NCBI GenBank assembly: GCA_934096075.1
Contig: CAKOLN010000002.1
Coordinates: 62,001 to 126,000 of the forward strand
DNA length: 64,000 nucleotides
Direction: 5' to 3'
Origin: an uncultured Bacilli bacterium
GTDB lineage: Bacteria; Bacillota_I; Bacilli_A; RF39; UBA660
In this document: piece after piece, positions 9,672 to 17,307 of the stretch
Numbering within the stretch: the first letter of the stretch is position 1
Layout: each line of letters begins with the position of its first letter
The notes under the pieces: generated by a model
Seen by the model: only the letters and a program-made list of their open reading frames with translations
Database searches by the model: none
What the model was told of the DNA's origin: nothing
Program-made: the position numbers and the translations under genes

Positions 9672-10214
9672 CTACTCTCCAGTAGGTACTTTTTCAATAC
9701 CGCAATTTGCACCTGATGGATTAAATGCACAGTTAGCACAGCTTGTCCAACCATCTGTTGCTACTAATCCAACTACCATTTTTACTATTGAAACCATTAA
9801 GAAAATTACTACTGCTGCAATAATTTTGTTTACTAGTGCACTTTGTGCTTTTTTTATAGCACCTGCATCTTTTTGCATCATAGCATTAATCATAGTAATA
9901 CTACCTGTTACAATTAATAATAATGGGGTTACAACATATATTACCTGTATAATTATACCAAATATATACCAAACTTGATTAAAGTCTTCACACCAAGCTC
10001 CGCCACCAGAACTACTATTATTAGAAGTATTTGGTGTTGTATTACCCTTTTGAGTATCTTCAATTACATCTGGTTTTTGATCTCTGGCTAAAGTTACAGT
10101 AATTTTATTTAATTCAATATTAGTATTTTTTATTTCTATTGCATTCAATCTATTAAGAGAAATGAATGATATAAATAAAGTAAAAATTACAATAAAATAT
10201 CTTTTATACTTCAT
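9672..10214 (-). CDS. Two-helix pilin-like protein, copy 4
   Basis: 180 residues: signal peptide, a 50-residue spacer rich in Asn, Ser and Gly, then WCEDFNQVWYIFG, two hydrophobic helices with QKDAGAIKKAQ between them, and W.SCANCAF with a final Cys. Closest to copies 2 and 3. It lies 8 bases after the TadZ-like gene, so pilins and TadZ-like protein share a transcript. Confidence 0.65.
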   Translation of the reverse strand: MKYKRYFIVIFTLFISFISLNRLNAIEIKNTNIELNKITVTLARDQKPDVIEDTQKGNTTPNTSNNSSSGGGAWCEDFNQVWYIFGIIIQVIYVVTPLLLIVTGSITMINAMMQKDAGAIKKAQSALVNKIIAAVVIFLMVSIVKMVVGLVATDGWTSCANCAFNPSGANCGIEKVPTGE

Positions 10215-10222
10215 ATACCCTC

Positions 10223-11209
10223 CTACATTTTAAATATGCCTAATAATTTGTCTTTTGTAGATGTACTACTAGATGTTGAAGCTTGTTTAGTAAATCCTAA
10301 TTTAGATAATAAACTATCTATTTCTGCATGATAAGCTTCTCTATCATTCATACTTGGTATATTTGCGTAAATTTTACATCTTGCTTCATATTCGAAATCA
10401 GGCAATTCACTATTTGTTACATAACTTTGATTTAATATTATTTTATCATTACTATGTTTTTCAAATACCCTTCTATCTCTTTTAATCATCTTATTTAATT
10501 TAAGTATAGAAGGTTCTACTAAACATAATACATTATTGCATACATCTGGGTCACTATAATTATTTAGATCAATTAATATAACATTATAGTCTCTTCTTTT
10601 CATTATTTCTTTAGGTAAATCCAAACTTGTTGTATGGAACATTTCTTTATCATCGAAGTATGTAAAATCTCTTTTATCAACTTCCATCGCGCATACACTA
10701 TAATTAGTTTCCAAGTTCTTTTTCATCATGTATATTAGTGTAGTTGCTCCGGCTCCATCTGTCAAGCTTTTTACTCCAATTACTCTAGTTTTTCCACCTA
10801 AACTATCATCTGCATAACTACCTTCTAGATTCATATTGTGTATGTGTGCTACATCACGATATGAATTAGGATTTTGCAATAAGTAATTTATTCCATCTAT
10901 ATTTCTCGTAAAGTTATATATTCCCATAGATATTAATTTAGATAAGTAAGCACTGCTAGAGCTCTCTTCACTGTCATCAAGTAATAATATTACTTTTCCC
11001 ATATCTAAATTAATACTCAATTTTTGTAAATTGTCTAAATTAGTATAATCCTTAATTGCTGTTATATCTAAAATCATTCTATCAAAGTAAAAATTAGTAA
11101 ATTGCTCTATTAAATCATTTACATCATATACTCCCTCTAATGACTTTATTACTGGAATATCTAAACTTAACAGCATTTCTTTATATTTATTTGCAATTAT
11201 AACATTCAT
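10223..11209 (-). CDS. TadZ/CpaE-like protein with degenerate P-loop
   Basis: 328 residues. The N-terminal half is receiver-like (VILLLDDSEE at the third strand). The C-terminal half has the MinD/ParA shape: VIGVKSLTDGAGATTL at the P-loop position and NVILIDLNN at the Walker B position. The P-loop lysine is absent (Gly-Ala-Gly-Ala-Thr-Thr), as also seen in some TadZ proteins that localise Tad pili. The Flp-like and TadE-like neighbours support a TadZ role. It probably positions the pilus machine at a pole or septum. Confidence 0.6.
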   Translation of the reverse strand: MNVIIANKYKEMLLSLDIPVIKSLEGVYDVNDLIEQFTNFYFDRMILDITAIKDYTNLDNLQKLSINLDMGKVILLLDDSEESSSSAYLSKLISMGIYNFTRNIDGINYLLQNPNSYRDVAHIHNMNLEGSYADDSLGGKTRVIGVKSLTDGAGATTLIYMMKKNLETNYSVCAMEVDKRDFTYFDDKEMFHTTSLDLPKEIMKRRDYNVILIDLNNYSDPDVCNNVLCLVEPSILKLNKMIKRDRRVFEKHSNDKIILNQSYVTNSELPDFEYEARCKIYANIPSMNDREAYHAEIDSLLSKLGFTKQASTSSSTSTKDKLLGIFKM

Positions 11210-11225
11210 GTTTTATCCTCCTTGA

Positions 11226-11687
11226 TTAATCCTGTACATTATATATTACTTTTGTTTCTCCTTTAATTGGAATAGTAAATGTTTTCCATATTAAAGGAAT
11301 TTCAATATTTATAAATGTTGTTACTTTATAGTAAGCACCACCATTTGTCGTAGTTATTTTTCTAACACAATATCCTCCTTCATTGTAATATTTTGTATCT
11401 CCACATTTACTACTATCAATTGTTGTAGTAGCTGTTCCAGCATTTCTTAGGTAATAATATACTTTGCATTCTGTTTCTCTACATTCTTTTAATGCATCAT
11501 CTGAAACTGCTGATATAGTACCATTGTATTTAGAAAATCCTTCATTTTCTTCTATTGTGTTAATTATATAGTTTTTTGTTTTAAATGCCTTTGTATAGTT
11601 TATTGAATAGGCTAAATAAGCAGAAAAGAGTACTATAAATAGTACTACAAAGCCTAATAACCATGTTCCTCCGATTGACTCTCTCAT
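11226..11687 (-). CDS. TadE-like single-pass pseudopilin
   Basis: 153 residues. One N-terminal membrane helix (WLLGFVVLFIVLFSAYLAYS) is followed by about 120 extracellular residues with four cysteines. This is the TadE/pseudopilin arrangement, and it lies between a Flp-like gene and a TadZ-like gene. Sequence motifs alone are not decisive. Confidence 0.5.
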   Translation of the reverse strand: MRESIGGTWLLGFVVLFIVLFSAYLAYSINYTKAFKTKNYIINTIEENEGFSKYNGTISAVSDDALKECRETECKVYYYLRNAGTATTTIDSSKCGDTKYYNEGGYCVRKITTTNGGAYYKVTTFINIEIPLIWKTFTIPIKGETKVIYNVQD

Positions 11688-11716
11688 TTACAATACTCCT
11701 TTTTTAATAACTTATT

Positions 11717-11968
11717 TTAATTATTAGTTGCTGGGCAACAATACCATGTACTTGTATGTTCATCATTAGAACTTTGTACATCATCTGCATCAATACAACC
11801 AGCTGCTTTAGTTTTTGAAGCAGTGTAACTACCATAAGTCTTACAAGTTCTATCAACTATAGTTCTTTGAATCATAGGCCATACAAATGCATAGAATAAT
11901 GCTGCTACTGCTGCTATTGCGATAACGGTAATAACTGTCATGTTTAATTCACCTGTTGCTTCTTTCAT
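11717..11968 (-). CDS. Flp-like small pilin
   Basis: 83 residues: a short N-terminal segment ending in Glu (MKEATGE), one hydrophobic helix (MTVITVIAIAAVAALFYAFVW), then a short extracellular tail with four cysteines. Flp/TadE pilins have this size and a Glu just before the helix. First gene of the pilus transcript; strong site AAGGAGGAGG. Confidence 0.5.
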   Translation of the reverse strand: MKEATGELNMTVITVIAIAAVAALFYAFVWPMIQRTIVDRTCKTYGSYTASKTKAAGCIDADDVQSSNDEHTSTWYCCPATNN

Positions 11969-11999
11969 TTATATCCTCCTCCTTACTATTTCTTATTTT

Positions 12000-12028
12000 A
12001 TTATACCTTATTTATATATTATTATCAA
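12000..12028 (-). promoter_or_regulatory. Promoter of the Flp/TadE/TadZ/pilin operon
   Basis: TTGATA, 17-base spacer, TATAAT on the minus strand, about 30 bases before the 11968 ATG. Confidence 0.65.
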
Positions 12029-12032
12029 TATT

Positions 12033-12743
12033 TTATTTTTTAGCAGTTGTTTTTTTTGATTTATTATTTACACTGGTTTTACTTTTAGTTGTTTTCTTTT
12101 TAGATTCTTTAATTTGCTTAATTCTATCTTCTTTAATATTATCTAAGTGCTTGTATGGATCTTCATCTAGCAATTTAGCTAAAATAATTTTGAATTTTTT
12201 ATCTGTAATAAATATTTCAATAAAGTTTTCTATTGATAACGCAAATCCAAATGTTATAAAATAATAAGCTATCATCATTGTCTGTACTGTTATTTCTTTA
12301 TATAGATTTATTGATGTAAGTAATCCTAAAACACCTATTACAAATGTAATTATAAATTTTATAATCCACATAAAGTTATCTTCTTTTTTTAATTTTGCTA
12401 TTTTGTAAATACGATTAAATATTTCTAGTAATGAAAATATAGTTAATCCTGTTCCTAAAATTAGTGGTGCATTATTAGCTTTAAATATAAACATAAATGT
12501 TGCTGTAATTAAACTTGATAAAGCTAAAATTAATGTTTCATAATCTTTTTCTCTTCTTTTTACAAAATACGCTATTACACCTATACAAGTTAGTATATAA
12601 AATAATATTGATATATATAGTACTATTTCAATTAAGCCAAATGATTTATATACCATTACTATAATTCCCATAATCATTATTAATAAACTTAATACTAACT
12701 GTGAAACTAAAGTTAAATCCGCATTTTTTAGTGTTTTCTTCAC
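12033..12743 (-). CDS. DUF308/HdeD-like membrane protein with Lys-rich tail
   Basis: About 236 residues from a GTG start with GAGGTGG five bases before it. Six or more hydrophobic helices are arranged in pairs, followed by a C-terminal tail of about 40 residues rich in Lys, Ser and Thr (KKTTKSKTSVNNKSKKTTAKK-like). The helix pattern resembles DUF308/HdeD proteins. It precedes the pilus operon on the same strand but is separated from it by that operon's promoter, so a joint function is uncertain. Confidence 0.45.
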   Translation of the reverse strand: MKKTLKNADLTLVSQLVLSLLIMIMGIIVMVYKSFGLIEIVLYISILFYILTCIGVIAYFVKRREKDYETLILALSSLITATFMFIFKANNAPLILGTGLTIFSLLEIFNRIYKIAKLKKEDNFMWIIKFIITFVIGVLGLLTSINLYKEITVQTMMIAYYFITFGFALSIENFIEIFITDKKFKIILAKLLDEDPYKHLDNIKEDRIKQIKESKKKTTKSKTSVNNKSKKTTAKK

Positions 12744-13007
12744 TCTAACCACCTCTATTCTAAGATAATTTTACAAAAAAATACTCTATAAGTCAATGTG
12801 TGATTTTATAGAATTTTAATTTATGTTATTAATTTAATTTTTAAAATTATTTTAAGCCATCTTTTACTTTCTGATTAACATTCATAAATTTAATCATTTA
12901 ACGTGTAGATCTACAACTTTTAATTTAGAAACTTTGAAATATCAACTTGTATATTATTAACTATAAATATTTATTTTATTATTTTCTTTTAAATAATTTT
13001 TAGAATA

Positions 13008-13281
13008 TTAAATAACTTTTTTTAGGTTTTGTATTTCTAAATTATCATCTGTTTTAGGCATGTATTTTAAATAATACATATCATCTTGGGATATTTGTGT
13101 TTCTTCAATTTGTGTTGATTTTAAACTTTCACTTAAAATTATAGAGTCTAAAAAGAATCTTGAGTTAAATTGACTATTTTTTAAATTTGATTTGTACTCT
13201 CCATATTTTAAATTAGCTTCTGAAATTAAACTTATTAACTTTATATTGAATTGGTAATTTTTCTACTTCAAATGGTTTCAT
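13008..13281 (-). pseudogene. Relic of a Fic-family protein, N-terminal domain only
   Basis: From ATG at 13281 (ribosome site GAGGAGA) the text starts MKPFEVEKLPIQ, the usual opening of the Fic_N domain. After one frameshift it continues as LISLISEANLKYGEY, then FLDSIILSESLKSTQIEETQ, which aligns with the family's SSRIEGT inhibitory helix. It stops at 13008 with no Fido core (HPFxxGNG) following. The rest of 12744-13437 holds nothing else I can support apart from the terminator at 13320. Confidence 0.6.
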
Positions 13282-13319
13282 ATTATCTCTCCTCGATAAA
13301 ATTTTATGGCAAAAGCAAA

Positions 13320-13357
13320 CAAAAATGCACAGTATTTCCAAAATATTGTGCATTTTT
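13320..13357 (-). terminator. Strong hairpin terminator after tRNA-Thr
   Basis: AAAATGCACA pairs with TTGTGCATTTT around an AT-rich loop, with T runs on both sides. It lies about 80 bases downstream of the tRNA on the minus strand. Confidence 0.65.
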
Positions 13358-13436
13358 ATATTTTTTTGACATTTTTTGCACAGTCGTAGTGCATATTAGT
13401 ATATACAAACTCAAAAAGTTCGAATAACTATCATTA

Positions 13437-13512
13437 TGGTGCCGAAAGCAGGATTTGAACCCGCGACCTACTGATTACGATTCAGTTGCTCTACCAACTG
13501 CGCTATTCCGGC
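13437..13512 (-). tRNA. tRNA-Thr (anticodon CGT)
   Basis: A 76-base cloverleaf with encoded CCA. The acceptor stem is GCCGGAA/TTTCGGC, the anticodon stem is ACTGA/TCAGT with loop ATCGTAA giving anticodon CGT, and the T-arm contains GGGTTCAAATCC. It reads ACG threonine codons. Confidence 0.95.
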
Positions 13513-13550
13513 ACATCATAAGTATACAATAAATTCAATAATTTTGCATT

Positions 13551-13577
13551 AAAAAACTCTAACTTTTGTCAGAGTGA
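13551..13577 (-). terminator. Terminator of ssrA
   Basis: ACTCTGAC pairs with GTTAGAGT around a short A-rich loop, followed by six T on the minus strand, 12 bases after the tmRNA end. Confidence 0.75.
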
Positions 13578-13588
13578 ATTTACTTTAA

Positions 13589-13943
13589 TGGTGGAGCTGA
13601 CGAGTATCGAGCTCGTGTCCAAAATATCTACTATACAAGCGTGTACAAGTTTAGTTGGTTTGTTATTTCAAAAAGTATAATGGATTGCCAACGTTCCTAT
13701 ACTTTTCTAAGTTTAGTAATAATTCTTTATTTAACCTAAACAATTAAATAATATAGTCTACTTTTATGAGTCCTAGATCTTTTCTCGTAGACAAAGAAAA
13801 GTTAGAACCACCATACATCCTAATAACTAGGCAAAAGCAGGTGCAAAATTATAATCTTTTCCGATTATTTTATTTTTGGATTTATAGTATCCCTACTACT
13901 TGCGCTCATACGTACAACTATCTTGTCGAAACATAACAGCCCC
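13589..13943 (-). ncRNA. ssrA: Transfer-messenger RNA (tmRNA)
   Basis: A 355-base tmRNA. The 5' end GGGGCTG pairs with the 3' CAGCTCC before an encoded ACCA, and the tRNA-like T-arm reads GACACGAGCTCGATACTCGTC. The tag is encoded at about 13827-13862 and reads (A)GKDYNFAPAFA followed by TAG. It rescues stalled ribosomes with SmpB, whose gene is at 22325-22756. A promoter and a terminator flank it, so it is transcribed alone. The first tag residue after the tRNA-carried Ala is inferred. Confidence 0.95.
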
Positions 13944-13953
13944 ATGTACATAA

Positions 13954-13983
13954 ATTATAACAAATTAATGTAATATTTGTCAA
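13954..13983 (-). promoter_or_regulatory. Promoter of ssrA
   Basis: TTGACA, 18-base spacer, TATAAT on the minus strand, with the mature tmRNA 5' end 11 bases after the -10 box. Confidence 0.8.
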
Positions 13984-14011
13984 TTCTTTTGTACTAAATT
14001 TATTACAAAGT

Positions 14012-14038
14012 AAAAAGATACTCAAAATGAATATCTTT
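14012..14038 (-). terminator. Terminator of leuS
   Basis: AAAGATA pairs with TATCTTT around an 11-base loop with a following T run. It touches the leuS stop codon. Confidence 0.6.
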
Positions 14039-16442
14039 ACTTTATTACTAAATTAACTATTTTATTAGGAATTACTATTTCTTTTAATATAGTTGCATTT
14101 TCTAAGTATTTTTTTACATTTTCCTGCTCTTTAGCAATTTTTAAAACATCTTCATTGCTTGCTTCACTATTTACTAAAATAGTTCCTCTTACTTTACCAT
14201 TAACTTGAACAGCTATTTTAACTAATTCATCTTTCATTTTATCTTCATTATATTCTGGCCATTCACTTTCACATATTGGTTTACCTAAACTATATTTTTC
14301 ATTTAGTTCTTCAGTAATGTGTGGTGCGATAGGATTTAACAAAGTTAATAAGATTCTATAATCATCTTTAGTTATAGTATCATTTTTTTCCAAATCATTA
14401 GTTAATATCATTAAAGCAGATACAGCAGTATTAAATTTTAAAGTTAAAATATCTTCAGTTACTTTTTTAATAGTTTTATGAACTAAATTTTCATTAGTGT
14501 ATCCCTCTTTAAGAGATAATCTTTCTCCTAATCTAACAATTCTATCCAAAAATCTTTTACATCCTTTTAATGAATCAGTACTCCAAGCAGCATCTTGTTG
14601 ATAATCACCTATAAACATCTCATAAACTCTTAATGCATCAGCACCAACTTCATTAATAATATCATCTGGATTAATTACATTACCTTTACTTTTAGACATC
14701 TTTTCATTGTTACTTCCAAGTATCATACCATGGCTTACCCTAACATCTATCATTTCTTTATTAGGCACTAGACCAAAGTTATAAAGCATTTGAACCCAGA
14801 ATCTAGCATATAATAGGTGTCTTGCTGTATGTTCCATTCCACCATTATACCAATTAACTTTATTCCAATATTTCATAGCATCCATACTTGCAAATTCTCT
14901 GCCATTATGAGCATCCATAAATCTTAAGAAATACCAACTACTTCCTGCCCATTGAGGCATAGTATCAGTTTCTCTTTTAGCTGGTTTTCCACATTTTGGA
15001 CAAGTAGTATTAACCCAGTCAGTTATTTTAGCAAGTGGACTTTCTCCATTATCAGTAGGTTCATATTCAGTTACATCTGGTAAGACTAAAGGCAAGTCTG
15101 CCTCATTCATTGGTACCCATCCACATTTATCACAATGTATCATTGGAATTGGTTCACCCCAGAATCTTTGTCTACTAAAAATCCAATCTCTCATCTTATA
15201 ATTATTAGTTTTTCTGGCAATACCTTTTTTAACTAAATATTCAGTTAACTCTTCTTTAGCTTCTTCTACAGTCAAACCACTAAATTCTTCTGAATTAATT
15301 AATTTACAATTCTTACCTAAATAATCTTGTTTTTCAAAAGCACATTCAGTTGTACTTCTTCCATCTATAACTTGTATCATAGGTATATTATGAACTTTAG
15401 CATATTCAAAATCTCTTTGATCATGACTAGGAACAGCCATTACTGCACCAGTACCATAACTACCTAATACAAAATCTCCTAAATATACTGGAACTTGATG
15501 ACCATTAACTGGATTTAAAGCTTTTATTCCTTTTAATTCACAACCTGTTTTACCTTTATTTAATTCTGTTCTATCCATGTTTGATTTTTTAGCAGTTTCA
15601 GCTATATATTTTTCTACTTCTTCTTTATTTTCAACTCTAGGCATTAATTCTTTAATTAATTTACCATCAGGTGCAATAACAAAGAAAGTAACTCCATATA
15701 TAGTTTCAATGCAAGTAGTAAAAATACTGAATTTTCCACCACCTACTATATCCACATCAACTTCTACTCCAGTAGATTTACCTATCCAATTAATTTGACC
15801 CAGTTTTACTTTATTAGCAAAGTGAGTATCTTCTAAACCAGTAAGTAAATCTTCTGCATAAGAACTCATTTTTAACATCCACTGACTTTTTTCTTTTTGT
15901 TCTACTTGACTACCACATCTTTCACATACTCCACCAGCTGCATCCTCATTAGATAATACCATTTTACATTTAGGACACCAGTTTACAGGAATAGTATCTT
16001 TGTAAGCCATTCCATTTTTATAAAATTGTAAAAATTGCCATTGAGTCCATTTATAGTATTCAGGATCTGTAGTTGCTATTTCTCTAGTCCAATCAAATCC
16101 AAATCCCAATCTTTTCATTTGACTTCTAAAATGATCAATACATTTTTTAGTCACATTCTTTGGATGCGTGTGTGTTTTAATCGCAAATTGTTCTGCAGGT
16201 GCACCAAATGCATCAAATCCCATTGGAAATAATACATTATACCCTTGCATTCTCTTCATTCTAGACATTGCATCATGTGCAGTATAACTTCTTACATGCC
16301 CAACATGTAATCCATCTCCACTAGGATAAGGAAATTCAACTAAAATATAATAAGGATTCTTACCTTCATTCTTAACTTCAAAAGTATGATGCTCCATCCA
16401 ATACTTTTGCCATTTCTTTTCAATTTCTTCAAAATTGTACAT
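14037..16442 (-). CDS. leuS: Leucyl-tRNA synthetase
   Basis: About 801 residues, the normal bacterial size. Class I signatures are PSGDGLHVGH near residue 43 and KMSKSKGN near residue 575. A CP1 editing domain lies between them, and two CxxC zinc-type knuckles (CPKC...CERC) and (CPKC near 480) are present. ATG at 16442 is chosen because GGGAGGT lies 7 bases before it; the longer frame starting at 16457 would place that ribosome site inside the coding sequence. A T-box leader precedes it, so uncharged tRNA-Leu should raise expression. Confidence 0.97.
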   Translation of the reverse strand: MYNFEEIEKKWQKYWMEHHTFEVKNEGKNPYYILVEFPYPSGDGLHVGHVRSYTAHDAMSRMKRMQGYNVLFPMGFDAFGAPAEQFAIKTHTHPKNVTKKCIDHFRSQMKRLGFGFDWTREIATTDPEYYKWTQWQFLQFYKNGMAYKDTIPVNWCPKCKMVLSNEDAAGGVCERCGSQVEQKEKSQWMLKMSSYAEDLLTGLEDTHFANKVKLGQINWIGKSTGVEVDVDIVGGGKFSIFTTCIETIYGVTFFVIAPDGKLIKELMPRVENKEEVEKYIAETAKKSNMDRTELNKGKTGCELKGIKALNPVNGHQVPVYLGDFVLGSYGTGAVMAVPSHDQRDFEYAKVHNIPMIQVIDGRSTTECAFEKQDYLGKNCKLINSEEFSGLTVEEAKEELTEYLVKKGIARKTNNYKMRDWIFSRQRFWGEPIPMIHCDKCGWVPMNEADLPLVLPDVTEYEPTDNGESPLAKITDWVNTTCPKCGKPAKRETDTMPQWAGSSWYFLRFMDAHNGREFASMDAMKYWNKVNWYNGGMEHTARHLLYARFWVQMLYNFGLVPNKEMIDVRVSHGMILGSNNEKMSKSKGNVINPDDIINEVGADALRVYEMFIGDYQQDAAWSTDSLKGCKRFLDRIVRLGERLSLKEGYTNENLVHKTIKKVTEDILTLKFNTAVSALMILTNDLEKNDTITKDDYRILLTLLNPIAPHITEELNEKYSLGKPICESEWPEYNEDKMKDELVKIAVQVNGKVRGTILVNSEASNEDVLKIAKEQENVKKYLENATILKEIVIPNKIVNLVIK

Positions 16443-16463
16443 AATAATACCTCCCATAAAAAT

Positions 16464-16663
16464 AAAAAAACTTTATAACTTAAGGACTAGCTTATGCCAG
16501 CGGTACCACCTTAATTCATAAAGATTTATGCAACTTATAGTTATAACGCTTCAAGCGAAGTTTCTCCAAAGCAAGTTCATTAATTATTCTTATTAGTTTA
16601 CACCAACCACTAATTCTCTTTAAATGAATACTTTAATTACTACTCTTTTTCAACAAAACTTAT
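16464..16663 (-). promoter_or_regulatory. T-box leader of leuS
   Basis: The T-box core AAGGTGGTACCGC lies at 16497-16512 on the minus strand. CTTTATGAATTAAGG before it pairs with CCTTAAGTTATAAAG after it and is followed by seven T, forming the terminator; the alternative antiterminator uses the T-box core, which binds the free CCA end of tRNA. The specifier codon could not be fixed by eye. Confidence 0.9.
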
Positions 16664-16669
16664 GTATCA

Positions 16670-16698
16670 ATTATAATAAATAATTTAATTAAATGCAA
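16670..16698 (-). promoter_or_regulatory. Promoter of the leuS T-box transcript
   Basis: TTGCAT, 17-base spacer, TATAAT on the minus strand, immediately before the leader. Confidence 0.65.
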
Positions 16699-16766
16699 GA
16701 TATTTTGCATCATAAGTAATGAAAGTATTTAGTGTTAATTGTCTAGTCATTTTTATCGTAATAGTT

Positions 16767-16872
16767 ATGAAAATAAAAACTTTTATTTTAAAGATTTTTT
16801 AAGTACATATCTCTCATTTTATTTTTAGTTATCATTTTAGAACAAATTATTATTTTGATAATTTTATACTAA
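16767..16872 (+). pseudogene. Decayed copy of the small hydrophobic peptide gene
   Basis: The first 33 bases are identical to the intact gene at 17071, but the T run is one base longer, giving an immediate TAA. An insertion of about 24 bases follows before the second half (TTAGAACAAATTATTATT) resumes. The upstream GGAGG site of the intact copy is also lost. Upstream and downstream flanks are recognisably the same in both copies, so a whole unit of roughly 300-350 bases was duplicated. Confidence 0.6.
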
Positions 16873-17070
16873 CCAATAAACCAAATATTCATCTTTTACA
16901 AGATACCCTGCTAAAAACATAATACCATAAAAACAATTATATGTAAATATTACAAAATTCAATTTTGCACAAACACTTGTATTATTTATGTTTATATGTT
17001 ATAGTATTAGTTGAAGTATTTAGTACTGAGTGTCTGCCTCATTCTTCTTAAAGAAAGGAGGCTTGATATT

Positions 17071-17163
17071 ATGAAAATAAAAACTTTTATTTTAAAGATT
17101 TTTAAATTTATAATAATCATTTTAGAACAAATTATTATTATAATAATTTTACTAAAAAAATGA
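17071..17163 (+). CDS. 30-residue hydrophobic peptide, possible type I toxin
   Basis: MKIKTFILKIF followed by an almost unbroken Ile/Leu helix and ending in two Lys, with one Glu in the middle. AAAGGAGG lies 10 bases before the ATG. Size, single membrane helix and short isolated transcript resemble type I toxins such as the TxpA/Fst classes, although no family match is claimed. It is followed by two hairpins. An antisense RNA has not been identified, so toxicity and partner are inference. A damaged second copy lies 300 bases upstream. Confidence 0.5.
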   Translation: MKIKTFILKIFKFIIIILEQIIIIIILLKK

Positions 17164-17254
17164 CACTTAAGCTCATAAATTAATTTATGGACTTAAATGT
17201 CTAACCCATATATAGGTAGGCATTCAGTTAAACTAAATGCTTCCTTTTTTATTT
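17162..17254 (+). terminator. Two hairpins after the small hydrophobic gene
   Basis: The first hairpin (17162-17201) pairs GACACTTAAG with CTTAAATGTC and CATAAAT with ATTTATG. The second (17215-17254) pairs GGTAGGCATTCAGTT with AACTAAATGCTTCC and ends in a T run. The second is a normal intrinsic terminator. Confidence 0.6.
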
Positions 17255-17307
17255 TATGCAAGTTGTCTTGCTAAATACATAATACCATAAATATTACGTA
17301 TTTTCAA

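Noticed and set aside
1..12743. Integrative conjugative element
   Set aside because: No relaxase, coupling ATPase, integrase or flanking repeats are visible in the window; the locus could still be part of one that extends to the left.
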